Of a stretch of DNA of 64,000 nt, positions 26,101-35,031 are shown piece after piece. The translations under genes and the position numbers were made by a program. The DNA lies in assembly GCF_029028005.1 (NCBI RefSeq), contig NZ_JAOTPO010000009.1:1-64000 (forward strand), in the 5' to 3' direction. The notes beneath the pieces were generated by a model. The model was given only the letters and a program-made list of their open reading frames with translations, ran no database searches and had not been told where the DNA came from. This stretch comes from Alkalihalobacterium chitinilyticum (GTDB taxonomy: Bacteria > Bacillota > Bacilli > Bacillales > Bacillaceae_F). Every line of letters starts with the position of its first letter. Position 1 is the stretch's first letter.

Positions 26101-26507
26101 GCGTTTAGCGTTCAGGTAATTGCTATATCACTTGATGATATAGAGGAAAGTCCATGCTCGCACGACCTGAGATGGTCGTAGTGTTCGTGCCTAGCGAATT
26201 CATAAGCTAGGGTAGTCTGGTTTTGACTGGGCTAACGGCGAGGTAAGCACCTACGTCCTTTGGGATATGGTGTGATGCTTCTGAAAGTGCCACAGTGACG
26301 TAGTCCGCTTGGAAACAAGTGGAGTGGAACGGGTAAACCCCTCGAGCGAGAAACCCAAACTATGGTAGGGGCACCCTCTTGAAGGAATTCAACCGAGAGA
26401 GGGACAGGTGACTCGTCACCTGTAGATAGATGATTACCCCCTGAGTACGAGGCTCATCACCGCTTGCAGTACAACGGGACAAAACATGGCTTATCGAACG
26501 CTAAAAT
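26101..26507 (+). ncRNA. rnpB: RNase P RNA (Bacillus-type, class B)
   Basis: The 5' and 3' ends pair (TTTAGCGTTC with GAACGCTAAA). The conserved core elements are GAGGAAAGTCCATGCTCGCA near 26151, GTGCCACAGTGACG, GGTAAACCCCTCGAGCGAGA and ACAAAACATGGCTTA near the 3' end. They agree closely with the B. subtilis RNA, including the class B layout. It is the catalytic RNA that matures tRNA 5' ends. Its position between the RNase H-like gene and ypsC is conserved. Ends are set to within a few bases. Confidence 0.97.
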
Positions 26508-26516
26508 GATGACTGT

Positions 26517-26542
26517 TAAGCCCACAGTATAAGGGCTTTTTT
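26517..26542 (+). terminator. intrinsic terminator of rnpB
   Basis: AAGCCC (26518-26523) pairs with GGGCTT (26533-26538), followed by six Ts counting the end of the stem. Confidence 0.9.
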
Positions 26543-26643
26543 ATTTGCCCTTTTTTAATGGATAATGTTGGTCAAATATCCTTATTTGTGATTTCGGTTG
26601 AACATGTCTATAATGGGGAAAGACTATAATGTAGGTGATTGAA

Positions 26644-27801
26644 ATGGATAAAGTGACGTTAATCGCTACGGCAACAATGGGACTTGAAGCGCTAGTAGCA
26701 AAAGAAGTAAGAGATTTAGGATATGAAGATGTAACCGTTGAAAATGGACGAATTATATACACAGCAGATCCGATGGCGATTTGTCGTTCGAATTTATGGT
26801 TAAGAACGGCCGACCGTATTAAAGTGAGAGTCGGTGAATTTAAAGCACTAAGCTTTGAAGAGTTGTTTGAAAAAACAAAAGCTCTTCCGTGGGCTGATTT
26901 CATTCCAGTAAACGCAGAATTTCCAGTAATAGGAAAATCAGTCAAATCACAGTTATTTAGTGTATCTGACTGTCAAGCGATCGTCAAAAAAGCTGTCGTA
27001 GAAAGTTTAAAAAAGAAATATAGCACCGATTGGTTTAAGGAAGATGGTCCGCTTTATCGAATTGAAGTTGCGATACATAAAGATATAGCGACGCTTACGA
27101 TAGATGCAAGTGGAGATGGTTTACATAAACGCGGCTACAGATACCGTTCTAACCAAGCCCCTTTAAAAGAAACGTTAGCATCAGCATTGATTATGCTAAC
27201 AAATTGGAAAGCGGACAAGCCTTTAATTGATCCGTTTTGTGGGTCTGGAACTCTTCCTATTGAAGCAGCAATGATCGGACAAAATATCGCACCTGGATTT
27301 ATGCGAGAATTCGCTTCCGAGCGGTGGGATTGGATCGGTCAGGATAAATGGGATCAAGCAAGAATGGAAGTTGAGGATTTAGCCAAATATGATCAAGAGT
27401 TAGATATTCTTGGAACTGATATTGATCACAGAATGATTGAATTGTCAGAGCATAATGCCGCTGAGGCTGGATTTAACGATATTATTCGCTTTAAGCAAAT
27501 GCAAGTTACCGACCTTCGAGCGAAGCGGGAATATGGCTGTGTAATTGCTAATCCACCATACGGGGAACGCCTAGGTGAAAAGGAACAAGTCGCTCAATTA
27601 TATAAAGAAATGGGCAAAATTTTTCAGGAACATATTCCAACATGGTCGATTTATGTGTTAACTTCAAATGAACAATTTGAAGAGCTGTATGGTAAAAAGG
27701 CAACCAAAAAGCGGAAGTTATATAATGGGAAAATCCGCACTGATCTATATCAATATTGGGGACCACGACCACCTAAACCAGTTGCCCCGTCTAACGAATA
27801 G
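26644..27801 (+). CDS. ypsC: YpsC, THUMP-domain 23S rRNA (guanine-N2) methyltransferase
   Basis: 385 residues from the ATG at 26644 (GTAGGTGATTG upstream; GTG at 26635 is less likely). N-terminal ferredoxin-like and THUMP regions (to ~160), then a Rossmann SAM domain with LIDPFCGSGTLPIEAAMIGQ and the catalytic NPPYGERL motif (near residue 303), which marks an N2-guanine methyltransferase of the RlmL family. It modifies 23S rRNA in the cytoplasm. Downstream of rnpB, as in B. subtilis. Confidence 0.95.
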   Translation: MDKVTLIATATMGLEALVAKEVRDLGYEDVTVENGRIIYTADPMAICRSNLWLRTADRIKVRVGEFKALSFEELFEKTKALPWADFIPVNAEFPVIGKSVKSQLFSVSDCQAIVKKAVVESLKKKYSTDWFKEDGPLYRIEVAIHKDIATLTIDASGDGLHKRGYRYRSNQAPLKETLASALIMLTNWKADKPLIDPFCGSGTLPIEAAMIGQNIAPGFMREFASERWDWIGQDKWDQARMEVEDLAKYDQELDILGTDIDHRMIELSEHNAAEAGFNDIIRFKQMQVTDLRAKREYGCVIANPPYGERLGEKEQVAQLYKEMGKIFQEHIPTWSIYVLTSNEQFEELYGKKATKKRKLYNGKIRTDLYQYWGPRPPKPVAPSNE

Positions 27802-27804
27802 AAA

Positions 27805-27840
27805 AAAGACGCCAAAGTAATCCACTACTTCGGCGTCTTT
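27805..27840 (+). terminator. intrinsic terminator after ypsC
   Basis: AAAGACGCC...GGCGTCTTT with AAGTA/TACTT pairing inside, then TATCTTC. Confidence 0.88.
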
Positions 27841-28007
27841 ATCTTCTTCAGTTAATAAAGTTAATTTTCCCGGAAGACACAATTGTATCCAATTAATGAT
27901 AGATAATACTAATTTACAATAACATTTTTATGTAAACTAAGTAGTGAATATTTTAATTGGTTTAGACATACACTATCACTATATGAACGAAAGGTGGAAT
28001 AGAGTGT

Positions 28008-28256
28008 ATGTCAGAGCCGTATAACGATTTAAAACAAGTAGAAATGGCAATTAAAGCAGCAGAACGTATGGTGGGACAAGCTACGATGAGTATGGATGAA
28101 GATCAGTTACAAGCGGCAACTGAGGCGGTGCAACAAGCTAAGAAACAATATTATACTGCAGCGTCGCATCAAACAGGTGTAGATGAGCGCTTTTTTGAAA
28201 TCTCATCTGAGCTAATCGAGAAGATCGACCATCAATTGGAAGAAGCAAAGAAATAA
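28008..28256 (+). CDS. small helical protein, DUF2564-like
   Basis: 82 residues, all predicted helix, with DLKQVEMAIKAAERMVGQATMSMD and LEEAKK at the end. It resembles the short DUF2564 proteins of Bacillus, of unknown function; the assignment is moderate. AAAGGTGG lies 11 bases before the ATG. Single gene with its own terminator. Confidence 0.7.
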   Translation: MSEPYNDLKQVEMAIKAAERMVGQATMSMDEDQLQAATEAVQQAKKQYYTAASHQTGVDERFFEISSELIEKIDHQLEEAKK

Positions 28257-28285
28257 GGAGCATATATTCTAATGCTCCTTTTTTA
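28255..28285 (+). terminator. intrinsic terminator
   Basis: AAGGAGCAT (28255-28263) pairs with ATGCTCCTT (28272-28280), followed by a run of Ts. Confidence 0.9.
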
Positions 28286-28337
28286 TGATATAGAAGACAA
28301 GACGTCCTATTTTCGAACAAACCAATAAATTGGAAAA

Positions 28338-28417
28338 GGCTGACTCTAAACATCGTCGCTGTAATATACATATTAAAGACGTATGTATATAAACAGAAAG
28401 GATATTATGAGTCAGCC
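28338..28417. repeat. GGCTGACTC...GAGTCAGCC nested inverted-repeat element, copy A
   Basis: GGCTGACTC (28338-28346) and GAGTCAGCC (28409-28417) bound ~62 bases that contain a second inverted pair (TATACAT/ATGTATA). It sits just past the stop of the minus-strand HesB-like gene. A second element with the same ends lies at 59183-59271, again just past a minus-strand gene. Confidence 0.65.
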
Positions 28418-28422
28418 GCTTT

Positions 28423-28728
28423 CTATTGTTCAGGATGGTTGATATCTTCAAATTGTGGATTAGTAAAAATCATCATATTTAAATCTTCATTGTAATCAAT
28501 TGTCATACCTTCAAAGTACCAAGCATCATCTTCCGTAATAAAAAAGGTAATACCTTCTACAGTTGTTTGATAACAATGGCTTGTCGGATTTTCTTTGCTG
28601 ACACCTACTGAAAAACCGCCTGAGCCCACTCCGCCGACACGGACAAAAAATCGTAGCGGGTGTTTTTTATTTGAAAGAACTTCTTGTTTGTAAAAGCGAG
28701 CAGCTTCAGGTGTAATGGTTACATTCAT
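28423..28728 (-). CDS. HesB/IscA-like protein (YneR type)
   Basis: 101 residues from the ATG at 28728 (GAGGAGGTAAC upstream); 35 further in-frame codons before it belong to the leader. HesB-fold with FVRVGGVGSGGFSVGV and the C-terminal FTNPQFED. The cysteines that bind Fe-S in true A-type carriers are missing (the only Cys is in SHCYQ), as in YneR-like members. The role is unknown, perhaps structural or regulatory. Confidence 0.8.
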   Translation of the reverse strand: MNVTITPEAARFYKQEVLSNKKHPLRFFVRVGGVGSGGFSVGVSKENPTSHCYQTTVEGITFFITEDDAWYFEGMTIDYNEDLNMMIFTNPQFEDINHPEQ

Positions 28729-28872
28729 TGTTGTTACCTCCTCTTTCATACTGAACATCATAACAAAATTCTTTGTCGAGTGAAAATAGTTAACATTTGC
28801 TGAAAGAAAATTTATAATAAAAGTGTATTTCATTTTTCGAAATATTGTTAAATAAGAGAGGATGCATAAGAG

Positions 28873-30372
28873 ATGTCAACAGAAATCGAAAAAGATTTTT
28901 TAGAGTACGTTAAAAAAATGGAAAACTTTAGCGAGGCTCGTTCGTTAATGTTTTGGGACCTGCGCACAGGAGCTCCAAGAAAAGGTGTCGAGCAACGTTC
29001 AGAAGTAATTGGTACGCTATCTACTGAAATTTTTAATATGTCTACATCGGATCAAATGAAGGAATACATAGAGGCATTAAGTGAAAGTGCAGATGTTTCA
29101 GAAATAACAAGAAAAACGGTTGAGGAATGCAAGAAAAATTATGATCGTAACAAAAAGATCCCTGAAAAAGAATATAAAGAGTATGTTATCCTTGAGTCAA
29201 AGTCTGAAGCGGTATGGGAACAAGCAAAAGCAAAGTCTGACTTTGCGATGTTCCAACCCTATTTAGAAAAAATTGTGGAAACAAAAAAGCGCTTTTTAGA
29301 CTATTGGGGCTACGAAGGGCATAAGTACAACACATTATTAGATGATTATGAGCCTGGAATTACAGTAGATATTCTAGATGAAGTATTTGGAAACCTACGC
29401 AAAGAATTAGTTCCTCTAGTTCAAGCTGTAAAAGACTCCAGTCAGCAACCGAGAACAGACTTTTTATTTGAGCATTTCCCGAAAGAAAAACAACGTCAAC
29501 TCAGCTTGGAAATTTTAAATAACTTAGGATATGACTTTGAATCGGGGCGCCTGGATGAAACTGTACATCCGTTTGCAATTAGTTTAAATCCTAATGATGT
29601 TCGAGTAACAACAAAGTATGACGAAAAGGATTTCCGTACAGCTATTTTTGGTACGATTCATGAATGTGGTCATGCTGTGTATGAGCAAAACATTTCTAAG
29701 GATTTAATCGGTACACCGCTTTGCGATGGTACATCCATGGGAATCCATGAGTCACAGTCATTGTTCTTCGAGAACATGATTGGTCGTCATCCTTCATTCT
29801 GGAAAGCAAATTACCCATTATTACAAAAACATTCAAATGGTCAGTTTGATAATGTTTCATTAGAAGATTTTTATCGTGCAATTAATGTGGCAGGTCCATC
29901 GCTTATCCGTATTGAAGCAGATGAAATGACTTATGCTCTTCATGTTATTGTACGTTATGAAATTGAAAAAGGTTTATTCAGTGATGAAATTGAGGTGAAA
30001 GACCTTCCGCAAATTTGGAACGACAAAATGGAAGAATACTTAGGTGTCCGTCCAACGAATGATGCAGAAGGCGTACTTCAAGATGTGCACTGGTCAGGCG
30101 GGGCTTTTGGTTACTTCCCTTCTTATGCTTTAGGTTATATTTACTCAGCTCAAATGAAAGCAGCAATGGATAAAGACCTTCCTAATTATGGAGAGCTATT
30201 AGCTGAAAATAACATTCAACCAATCAAAGAATGGTTAACCAAGAACGTACATCAATATGGAAAAATGAAAAAGCCTGTTGAAATCTTAAAAGATATTACT
30301 GGAGAAGGAATTAATTCAAGTTATCTTGTGAACTACCTTCGTAAAAAATACGGTGAAATTTACCAATTTTAA
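28873..30372 (+). CDS. ypwA: M32 family carboxypeptidase (YpwA)
   Basis: 499 residues, the usual length of the family. The zinc site HECGH lies in TIHECGHAVYEQN (near residue 262), followed by GTSMGIHESQSLFFEN with the third ligand, and the M32 signature IRIEADEMTYALHVI. It removes C-terminal residues from peptides in the cytoplasm. A second conserved stretch is GVLQDVHWSGGAFGYFPSYA. ATG with AGAGAGGATG upstream. Single gene. Confidence 0.95.
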   Translation: MSTEIEKDFLEYVKKMENFSEARSLMFWDLRTGAPRKGVEQRSEVIGTLSTEIFNMSTSDQMKEYIEALSESADVSEITRKTVEECKKNYDRNKKIPEKEYKEYVILESKSEAVWEQAKAKSDFAMFQPYLEKIVETKKRFLDYWGYEGHKYNTLLDDYEPGITVDILDEVFGNLRKELVPLVQAVKDSSQQPRTDFLFEHFPKEKQRQLSLEILNNLGYDFESGRLDETVHPFAISLNPNDVRVTTKYDEKDFRTAIFGTIHECGHAVYEQNISKDLIGTPLCDGTSMGIHESQSLFFENMIGRHPSFWKANYPLLQKHSNGQFDNVSLEDFYRAINVAGPSLIRIEADEMTYALHVIVRYEIEKGLFSDEIEVKDLPQIWNDKMEEYLGVRPTNDAEGVLQDVHWSGGAFGYFPSYALGYIYSAQMKAAMDKDLPNYGELLAENNIQPIKEWLTKNVHQYGKMKKPVEILKDITGEGINSSYLVNYLRKKYGEIYQF

Positions 30373-30386
30373 TGGTTAAACAGACA

Positions 30387-30415
30387 ACTCCTCTCCTCAT
30401 TAACAGGGGAGGAGT
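30387..30415 (+). terminator. intrinsic terminator after ypwA
   Basis: ACTCCTCTCCT pairs with AGGGGAGGAGT with one mismatch, followed by ATTTG. The T-run is short. Confidence 0.75.
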
Positions 30416-30477
30416 ATTTGTATTCATCCTGTGAGTAGTAGCTATATTTTTTATTAAAACAAAGGAGTAGTGAATAA

Positions 30478-31227
30478 ATGAATTCAACGATTGAAACCAT
30501 CCTTAATCACAAATCCATCCGCAAATTTCAAGAGCGTTCACTAACAAAAGAACAAATTGAAACGATTGTAAAAAGTGCTCAGGCAGCCTCAACGTCGAGC
30601 TTTATCCAAGCATACTCGATTATTGGAGTTAAAGATCAACAGAAAAAAGAAAAGTTAGCTGAACTGGCAGGAAACCAAGCGTATGTGGCCCAAAACGGAC
30701 ATTTCTTTGTGTTTTGTGCTGACTTGCATCGCCATGAACTTATTGGTGAAATGGAAGAGAAAGATTTTTCAGGCGCACTAGAAAGTACAGAGAAGTTTAT
30801 GGTTTCTTTGATCGATGCAGCATTAGTGGCTCAAAATGCTTCAATTGCTGCCGAGTCAATGGGACTTGGGATCGTGTATATTGGGGGAATACGTAATAAC
30901 CTTGAAGAGGTGTGCCAACTACTGAATGTACCAAAAAAAGTGATCCCGTTGTTTGGTCTAGCGGTCGGGTATCCTGATCAATCTCCTGATGTTAAACCAC
31001 GCTTGCCTCTCGCACATATATATCATGAAGATAGCTATAATGAGAATAATAGTGTCTTAAAAGATCAGTTAAAGGACTACAATGAGTTAATCTCCTCTTA
31101 TTACGAAAAAAGAACAAGTGGTAAGAGAAAGGACACGTGGACCGAACAAATGGCACAAATGTTGTCAAATCCAAAACGTCAATATATGAAGGATTTCATT
31201 GAAGGAAAAGGATTTTCGCGTAGATAA
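30478..31227 (+). CDS. nfrA: NADPH-dependent FMN nitroreductase, NfrA family
   Basis: 249 residues. The N-terminal HKSIRKFQERSLTKEQ and the SAQAASTSSFIQAYSII region are the FMN-binding features of NfrA1/NfrA2 flavin reductases, and GIVYIGGIRNN plus PLFGLAVGYP are typical of the same group. It reduces FMN, nitro compounds or peroxides indirectly, using NAD(P)H. Family membership is clear; NfrA1 versus NfrA2 is not. AAAGGAG upstream. Probably followed by a separate ALDH transcript. Confidence 0.9.
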   Translation: MNSTIETILNHKSIRKFQERSLTKEQIETIVKSAQAASTSSFIQAYSIIGVKDQQKKEKLAELAGNQAYVAQNGHFFVFCADLHRHELIGEMEEKDFSGALESTEKFMVSLIDAALVAQNASIAAESMGLGIVYIGGIRNNLEEVCQLLNVPKKVIPLFGLAVGYPDQSPDVKPRLPLAHIYHEDSYNENNSVLKDQLKDYNELISSYYEKRTSGKRKDTWTEQMAQMLSNPKRQYMKDFIEGKGFSRR

Positions 31228-31285
31228 TTGAAATAGATAAGGCCAGGTTTTCTTTTAAATTAGAAAAGTTTAGGAGGAGATAGAC

Positions 31286-32731
31286 ATGCCTAGTACCCCT
31301 TTACATTATGGCTCATTAATTAATGGTGAAGAACGAAAAGGTTCGGGTAGAAAAAGCTTAGATGTGAGAAGTCCTTTTGATGGTGAAGTTATAGGAACCA
31401 TTGACTTAGCTTCTGATGAAGATATTGAGCTAGCTCTTGCCACCTCTCAAAGTGTTTTCCGTAATACAATGAAAAAGATGCCGGCTCATCGCCGTGCAGA
31501 AATCTTAAGGGAAACAGGTGAACGATTAGCTGAAAGAACAGAGGAGTTTGCTCAAGTTTTAGCACTAGAAGCCGGTAAGCCAATTCGTGATGCACGGGGT
31601 GAGATAGGCCGTGCCGTTCAGGTTCTTTATTTTGCTGCTGATGAAGCAAAAAAAATAGAAGGGGAGCTCGTTCCAATGGATAGTGCCGTTGGCGGTGAAA
31701 ACCGTATCGGTATGGTTCGGCGGATACCAATAGGCGTCGTTGTTGCAATTACACCATTTAATTTCCCCTTAAACTTAGCCTTGCACAAACTAGGCCCGGC
31801 TTTTGCAGCGGGGAACACCGTTGTTTTGAAACCAGCGGAAAAGACACCGTTTACTTCTTATATGTTAGCGAAATTATTTGAAGAAGCCGGTCTCCCAAAA
31901 GGGGCATTAAACCTTGTAATGGGTATCGGGTCAGACATGGGTGAAAAGCTTGTAACGGATGATCGTGTTAGTAAGATCACTTTTACAGGAAGCCCAAAAG
32001 TAGGGAAAATGATTAAAAACCAAGCAGGACTTAAAAAAGTAACGTTGGAATTAGGTTCAAACTCTCCTAATATTATATTTAATGATGGAGATATAGAAAC
32101 AGCGGCTACGAGTCTAGTAAAAGGGGCATTTGCTTTTGCGGGCCAAGTTTGTATTTCAGCTCAGCGAATATATGTTCAAAAAGGCGTGGCTCAACAATTT
32201 CAAGAAACGTTTGTAAGACAGGTAAAAGCGTTAAAAGTAGGAAATCCAAAAGAGGAAACAACAGATATTGGACCTATGATTACGGAAGAGGCCGCCATTC
32301 GTGCAGAAGAGTGGGTAGCTGAAGCACGAGATCAAGGAGCTGTACTTTTAACTGGTGGAACACGTTCAGGCAATTTATTTGAACCAACTGTTCTCGTAAA
32401 TGTTGAACCGCAAATGAAAGTTGTTTGCCAAGAAGTATTTGCTCCAATTGTATCGATCATTCCGTTTGAAACAGAAGAGGAAGTAATAGGCTACGCTAAT
32501 GATTCGGACTTTGGACTTCAAGCAGGTGTCTTTACAAAAGACATTAACCGTGCGATGCGCTTGGCAGATGAGTTAGAAACGGGTGGAGTGTGGATTAATG
32601 AAATGTCTACCTACCGTCAAGATAACTACCCATACGGTGGTGTTAAGTTAAGTGGTGTTGGTAAAGAAGGCGTAAAATACGCTGTTGAAGATATGACAGA
32701 CATTAAGTTTGTGGGGATTAAGTTAGGATAA
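31286..32731 (+). CDS. NAD(P)-dependent aldehyde dehydrogenase
   Basis: 481 residues. Substrate-proofing Asn in TPFNFPLN, NAD-binding ITFTGSPKVG, catalytic Glu in LELGSNSPNI and catalytic Cys in GQVCISAQR, all in normal positions. The C-terminal VWINEMSTYRQDNYPYGGVKLSGVGKEG (in two parts) resembles lactaldehyde/glyceraldehyde-3-phosphate-type ALDHs of Bacillus. It oxidises an aldehyde to the acid; the substrate is undetermined. RBS TAGGAGGAG. Single gene with a terminator downstream. Confidence 0.92.
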   Translation: MPSTPLHYGSLINGEERKGSGRKSLDVRSPFDGEVIGTIDLASDEDIELALATSQSVFRNTMKKMPAHRRAEILRETGERLAERTEEFAQVLALEAGKPIRDARGEIGRAVQVLYFAADEAKKIEGELVPMDSAVGGENRIGMVRRIPIGVVVAITPFNFPLNLALHKLGPAFAAGNTVVLKPAEKTPFTSYMLAKLFEEAGLPKGALNLVMGIGSDMGEKLVTDDRVSKITFTGSPKVGKMIKNQAGLKKVTLELGSNSPNIIFNDGDIETAATSLVKGAFAFAGQVCISAQRIYVQKGVAQQFQETFVRQVKALKVGNPKEETTDIGPMITEEAAIRAEEWVAEARDQGAVLLTGGTRSGNLFEPTVLVNVEPQMKVVCQEVFAPIVSIIPFETEEEVIGYANDSDFGLQAGVFTKDINRAMRLADELETGGVWINEMSTYRQDNYPYGGVKLSGVGKEGVKYAVEDMTDIKFVGIKLG

Positions 32732-32837
32732 TAATGTACTAGAGACATATATAAAAGTAATAGACGCAAGAAATTTTTCTTTATGTAACCCATCAGGATT
32801 AATAATCATCATTAACGCTACTTTAATGCAACAAAAA

Positions 32838-32868
32838 AAGAGTTTGAGAATATTCTCAAGCTCTTTTT
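32838..32868. terminator. intrinsic terminator, aldehyde dehydrogenase / zinc-ribbon gene
   Basis: GAG-TTTGAGAA and TTCTCAA-GCTC form a long stem, flanked by A7 on the left and T5 on the right, so it can work in both directions between two convergent genes. Confidence 0.9.
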
Positions 32869-32906
32869 AATAGTGCAGCTTATTTTAAGATACAAACGAC
32901 AGTTAT

Positions 32907-33017
32907 TTAGGCAATGGTTTTAATGTTTTTAAACTTCACACCGCATTTACATAGTGTACTATGCTTTAACTGTTTAACTGCGGCATGGCATTTAGGGCAT
33001 ACGGGCTTTTTGTGCAT
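32907..33017 (-). CDS. 36-residue zinc-ribbon peptide
   Basis: MHKKPVCPKCHAAVKQLKHS continues with TLCKCGVKFKNIKTIA. The pairs CPKC and CKC with 15 residues between them look like a minimal zinc ribbon. ATG at 33017 with AAAAGGTGTG upstream on the minus strand. Strongly basic, so binding to RNA, DNA or a protein partner is possible. Not recognised as a named family. The remaining spacer (33018-33209) contains nothing else I can name. Confidence 0.7.
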   Translation of the reverse strand: MHKKPVCPKCHAAVKQLKHSTLCKCGVKFKNIKTIA

Positions 33018-33209
33018 AGAGTTCACACCTTTTCAATTTAATATATAAAAGTTTATTAAGATCCCTGTGTAATTTCTGGATTAAAATGGTAAGATTAGCT
33101 CATTAGAGTAGTTTAGTAGAAAAATAAATCTTGTAGTTATAATAATATCATGTTTCAAAAAATAATCAATACTTATTAATAATAATTATAATTTAAAGGG
33201 TGGTAAGAA

Positions 33210-34607
33210 ATGATTCATTATAAGCAGGGACTATCTTCCATCTTTTGGGGACTTTTAATTGTATTTTTAGACTTTGATATCAATGGGGTATCGTTATTAC
33301 CCGACTTTGTTGGGTTTATCCTCGTATTATCAGGGATTCGGGAGATATCAAAACAAGATAAAGGAATGAATTCACTCGTTCCATGGACATACGGTCTGAT
33401 TGTCTTGTCAGCTATAGCTTGGTTTTCTTCGTTTATAAGAGTCCATGCTGAACCGGCTTTGAAGCAACATGCTGGAATTCTTACAATTGAGCTACCTATT
33501 ATTGATCTATTCTTTATAACTGATGGGATAGAGCAGGTAATAACCCTTGTTTTTGTAATATTGTTAATGAACTATTATATTCAATTGGTTAAACATTCGA
33601 GTGAAGAACAATGGGGGTTGACCTTTATTAGGCGTAGGAATTTTTATGTCGTAGTAAATGGTTTGTTGCTTTTTAGTATGCCATTTGTAGTTATCTTTCC
33701 TGGTTGGCTTCCGATCGTGTTTATTTTTTTATTGTTATTAAGCTTTATTGCGTTTATTAGAGTTTTAATGACGGCTTATCGAATGAAAAAGATTGCTGAG
33801 ACGGAAACTTTTGTTGAATTAGAAGGAATGGAACAGATCAAACCATTTTATGTTACACGAAAAAAATTAACGATAACCGCTTTGGTGGTCATCATTTTAT
33901 CATGGGCTGGAAGTATACTGTGGCTTGAACAATGGCGTTTAGAGGAGCCGTTACTTCTTCCTGCTTTTATTGCAACTACTGGAGACGATTATGCGAGTGT
34001 TTACTACGTACATAACGGTAAACCTGATGATTTGGAACCTCAATTTATCTTTTATAAGGAATTTGAACAGGAAAGTATGATTTTTTTTGAAGGCTATTTT
34101 GCGATTGGTCAGTTGCGTTTTAGAACAGGGGATCACGAAGGAGTAAAAGATCTATTAAACAGTGAATTTAGGCTTAGTAACGGTAAGCGTTTGAAAAATA
34201 ATGGACAATTGTATTATTTAGAATTACGGGAACTGAATACAGATCCATCGAAGTATATGGAACTTCAAAGTGGGAGTGGTGATGCGAGTGGGTATAGTTT
34301 AACCTTTAAAGTAAGAAAATCATTTCAAATGATAGAGGAATTGGCTGTTCCGTTTCCAAATGAGGTTCATGATTACTTTACTTTTGCCTGGAAAGGTTCT
34401 TCAGAATATGAAGAAGGTGAATTAGTTACTTTTACGATTCAGCCGAAGGAAATGGAAAGCAACCAACAGTTGGCCACTTTCCAATCCCCTGTGAGAATTG
34501 TCGTTGATGGAGGTGAAGGTGAGGAGATAATCGATGTTGGTTGGGTTGAATATTACCCTAGGTTCAACATGAGTTCGCTCCAAGATTACGTGAGGCAATT
34601 TAAATAA
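33210..34607 (+). CDS. membrane protein with C-terminal extracytoplasmic domain, unknown
   Basis: 465 residues. The first ~200 residues hold about six hydrophobic helices, a seventh lies near 223-244 (LTITALVVIILSWAGSILW), and the last ~220 residues are soluble and mostly beta, probably outside the cell. Acidic and aromatic residues dominate that tail. I do not recognise the family. AAAGGGTGG precedes the ATG. Single gene. Confidence 0.75.
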   Translation: MIHYKQGLSSIFWGLLIVFLDFDINGVSLLPDFVGFILVLSGIREISKQDKGMNSLVPWTYGLIVLSAIAWFSSFIRVHAEPALKQHAGILTIELPIIDLFFITDGIEQVITLVFVILLMNYYIQLVKHSSEEQWGLTFIRRRNFYVVVNGLLLFSMPFVVIFPGWLPIVFIFLLLLSFIAFIRVLMTAYRMKKIAETETFVELEGMEQIKPFYVTRKKLTITALVVIILSWAGSILWLEQWRLEEPLLLPAFIATTGDDYASVYYVHNGKPDDLEPQFIFYKEFEQESMIFFEGYFAIGQLRFRTGDHEGVKDLLNSEFRLSNGKRLKNNGQLYYLELRELNTDPSKYMELQSGSGDASGYSLTFKVRKSFQMIEELAVPFPNEVHDYFTFAWKGSSEYEEGELVTFTIQPKEMESNQQLATFQSPVRIVVDGGEGEEIIDVGWVEYYPRFNMSSLQDYVRQFK

Positions 34608-34629
34608 ATAGGTAGACGCACATTATAGT

Positions 34630-34890
34630 CTAATGAATGTAACCTTTTCCTTGATCGTCTTCATTTAAGGTCTCGCCGATTCCTTCTTGAGCGACTTTTA
34701 AGCGAAAGGTTTCATATAGGTACATTCCAAACATTTCAAACCGTTCGTTATCAGAAAGCTCATCAATCAATTTTTTCACATCTTCTTTGCTTATTTCTTG
34801 GAGGATGCCGTCCACAATAATGTAGGCATCTTCCTCATCTCCTGTTAAATGGTTTTTATACATCTCATAAAGATCATCAACAAATTTCAT
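34630..34890 (-). CDS. small acidic protein, DUF6154-like (YugE type)
   Basis: 86 residues from the ATG at 34890, which has GGGGGGATGG upstream; starts at 34896 and 34914 are less well placed. It is helical and acidic, with MKFVDDLYEMYKNHLTGDEE at the N-terminus and DELSDNERFEMFGMYLYETF in the middle. It resembles the DUF6154 family of Bacillus; function unknown. Confidence 0.75.
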   Translation of the reverse strand: MKFVDDLYEMYKNHLTGDEEDAYIIVDGILQEISKEDVKKLIDELSDNERFEMFGMYLYETFRLKVAQEGIGETLNEDDQGKGYIH

Positions 34891-35031
34891 ATCCATCCCC
34901 CCGTGCTTAACCAAGTGTTTTCATCTTTCTAGTGTGACATCTTTTACTTTGAATTATTCGAAAGCGATAGTGTAGTAAAGTATTTGTTTTCATTTATGAT
35001 ACATGAGGCAATGAGAGAGGAGGAACGCATT

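Noticed and set aside
26541-26945. Minus-strand ORF of 134 residues across the rnpB-ypsC junction
   Set aside because: It overlaps conserved ypsC coding sequence and resembles no known protein.
31389-31748. Minus-strand ORF of 119 residues inside the aldehyde dehydrogenase gene
   Set aside because: Shadow of a well-supported gene; no RBS and an unnatural amino acid composition.
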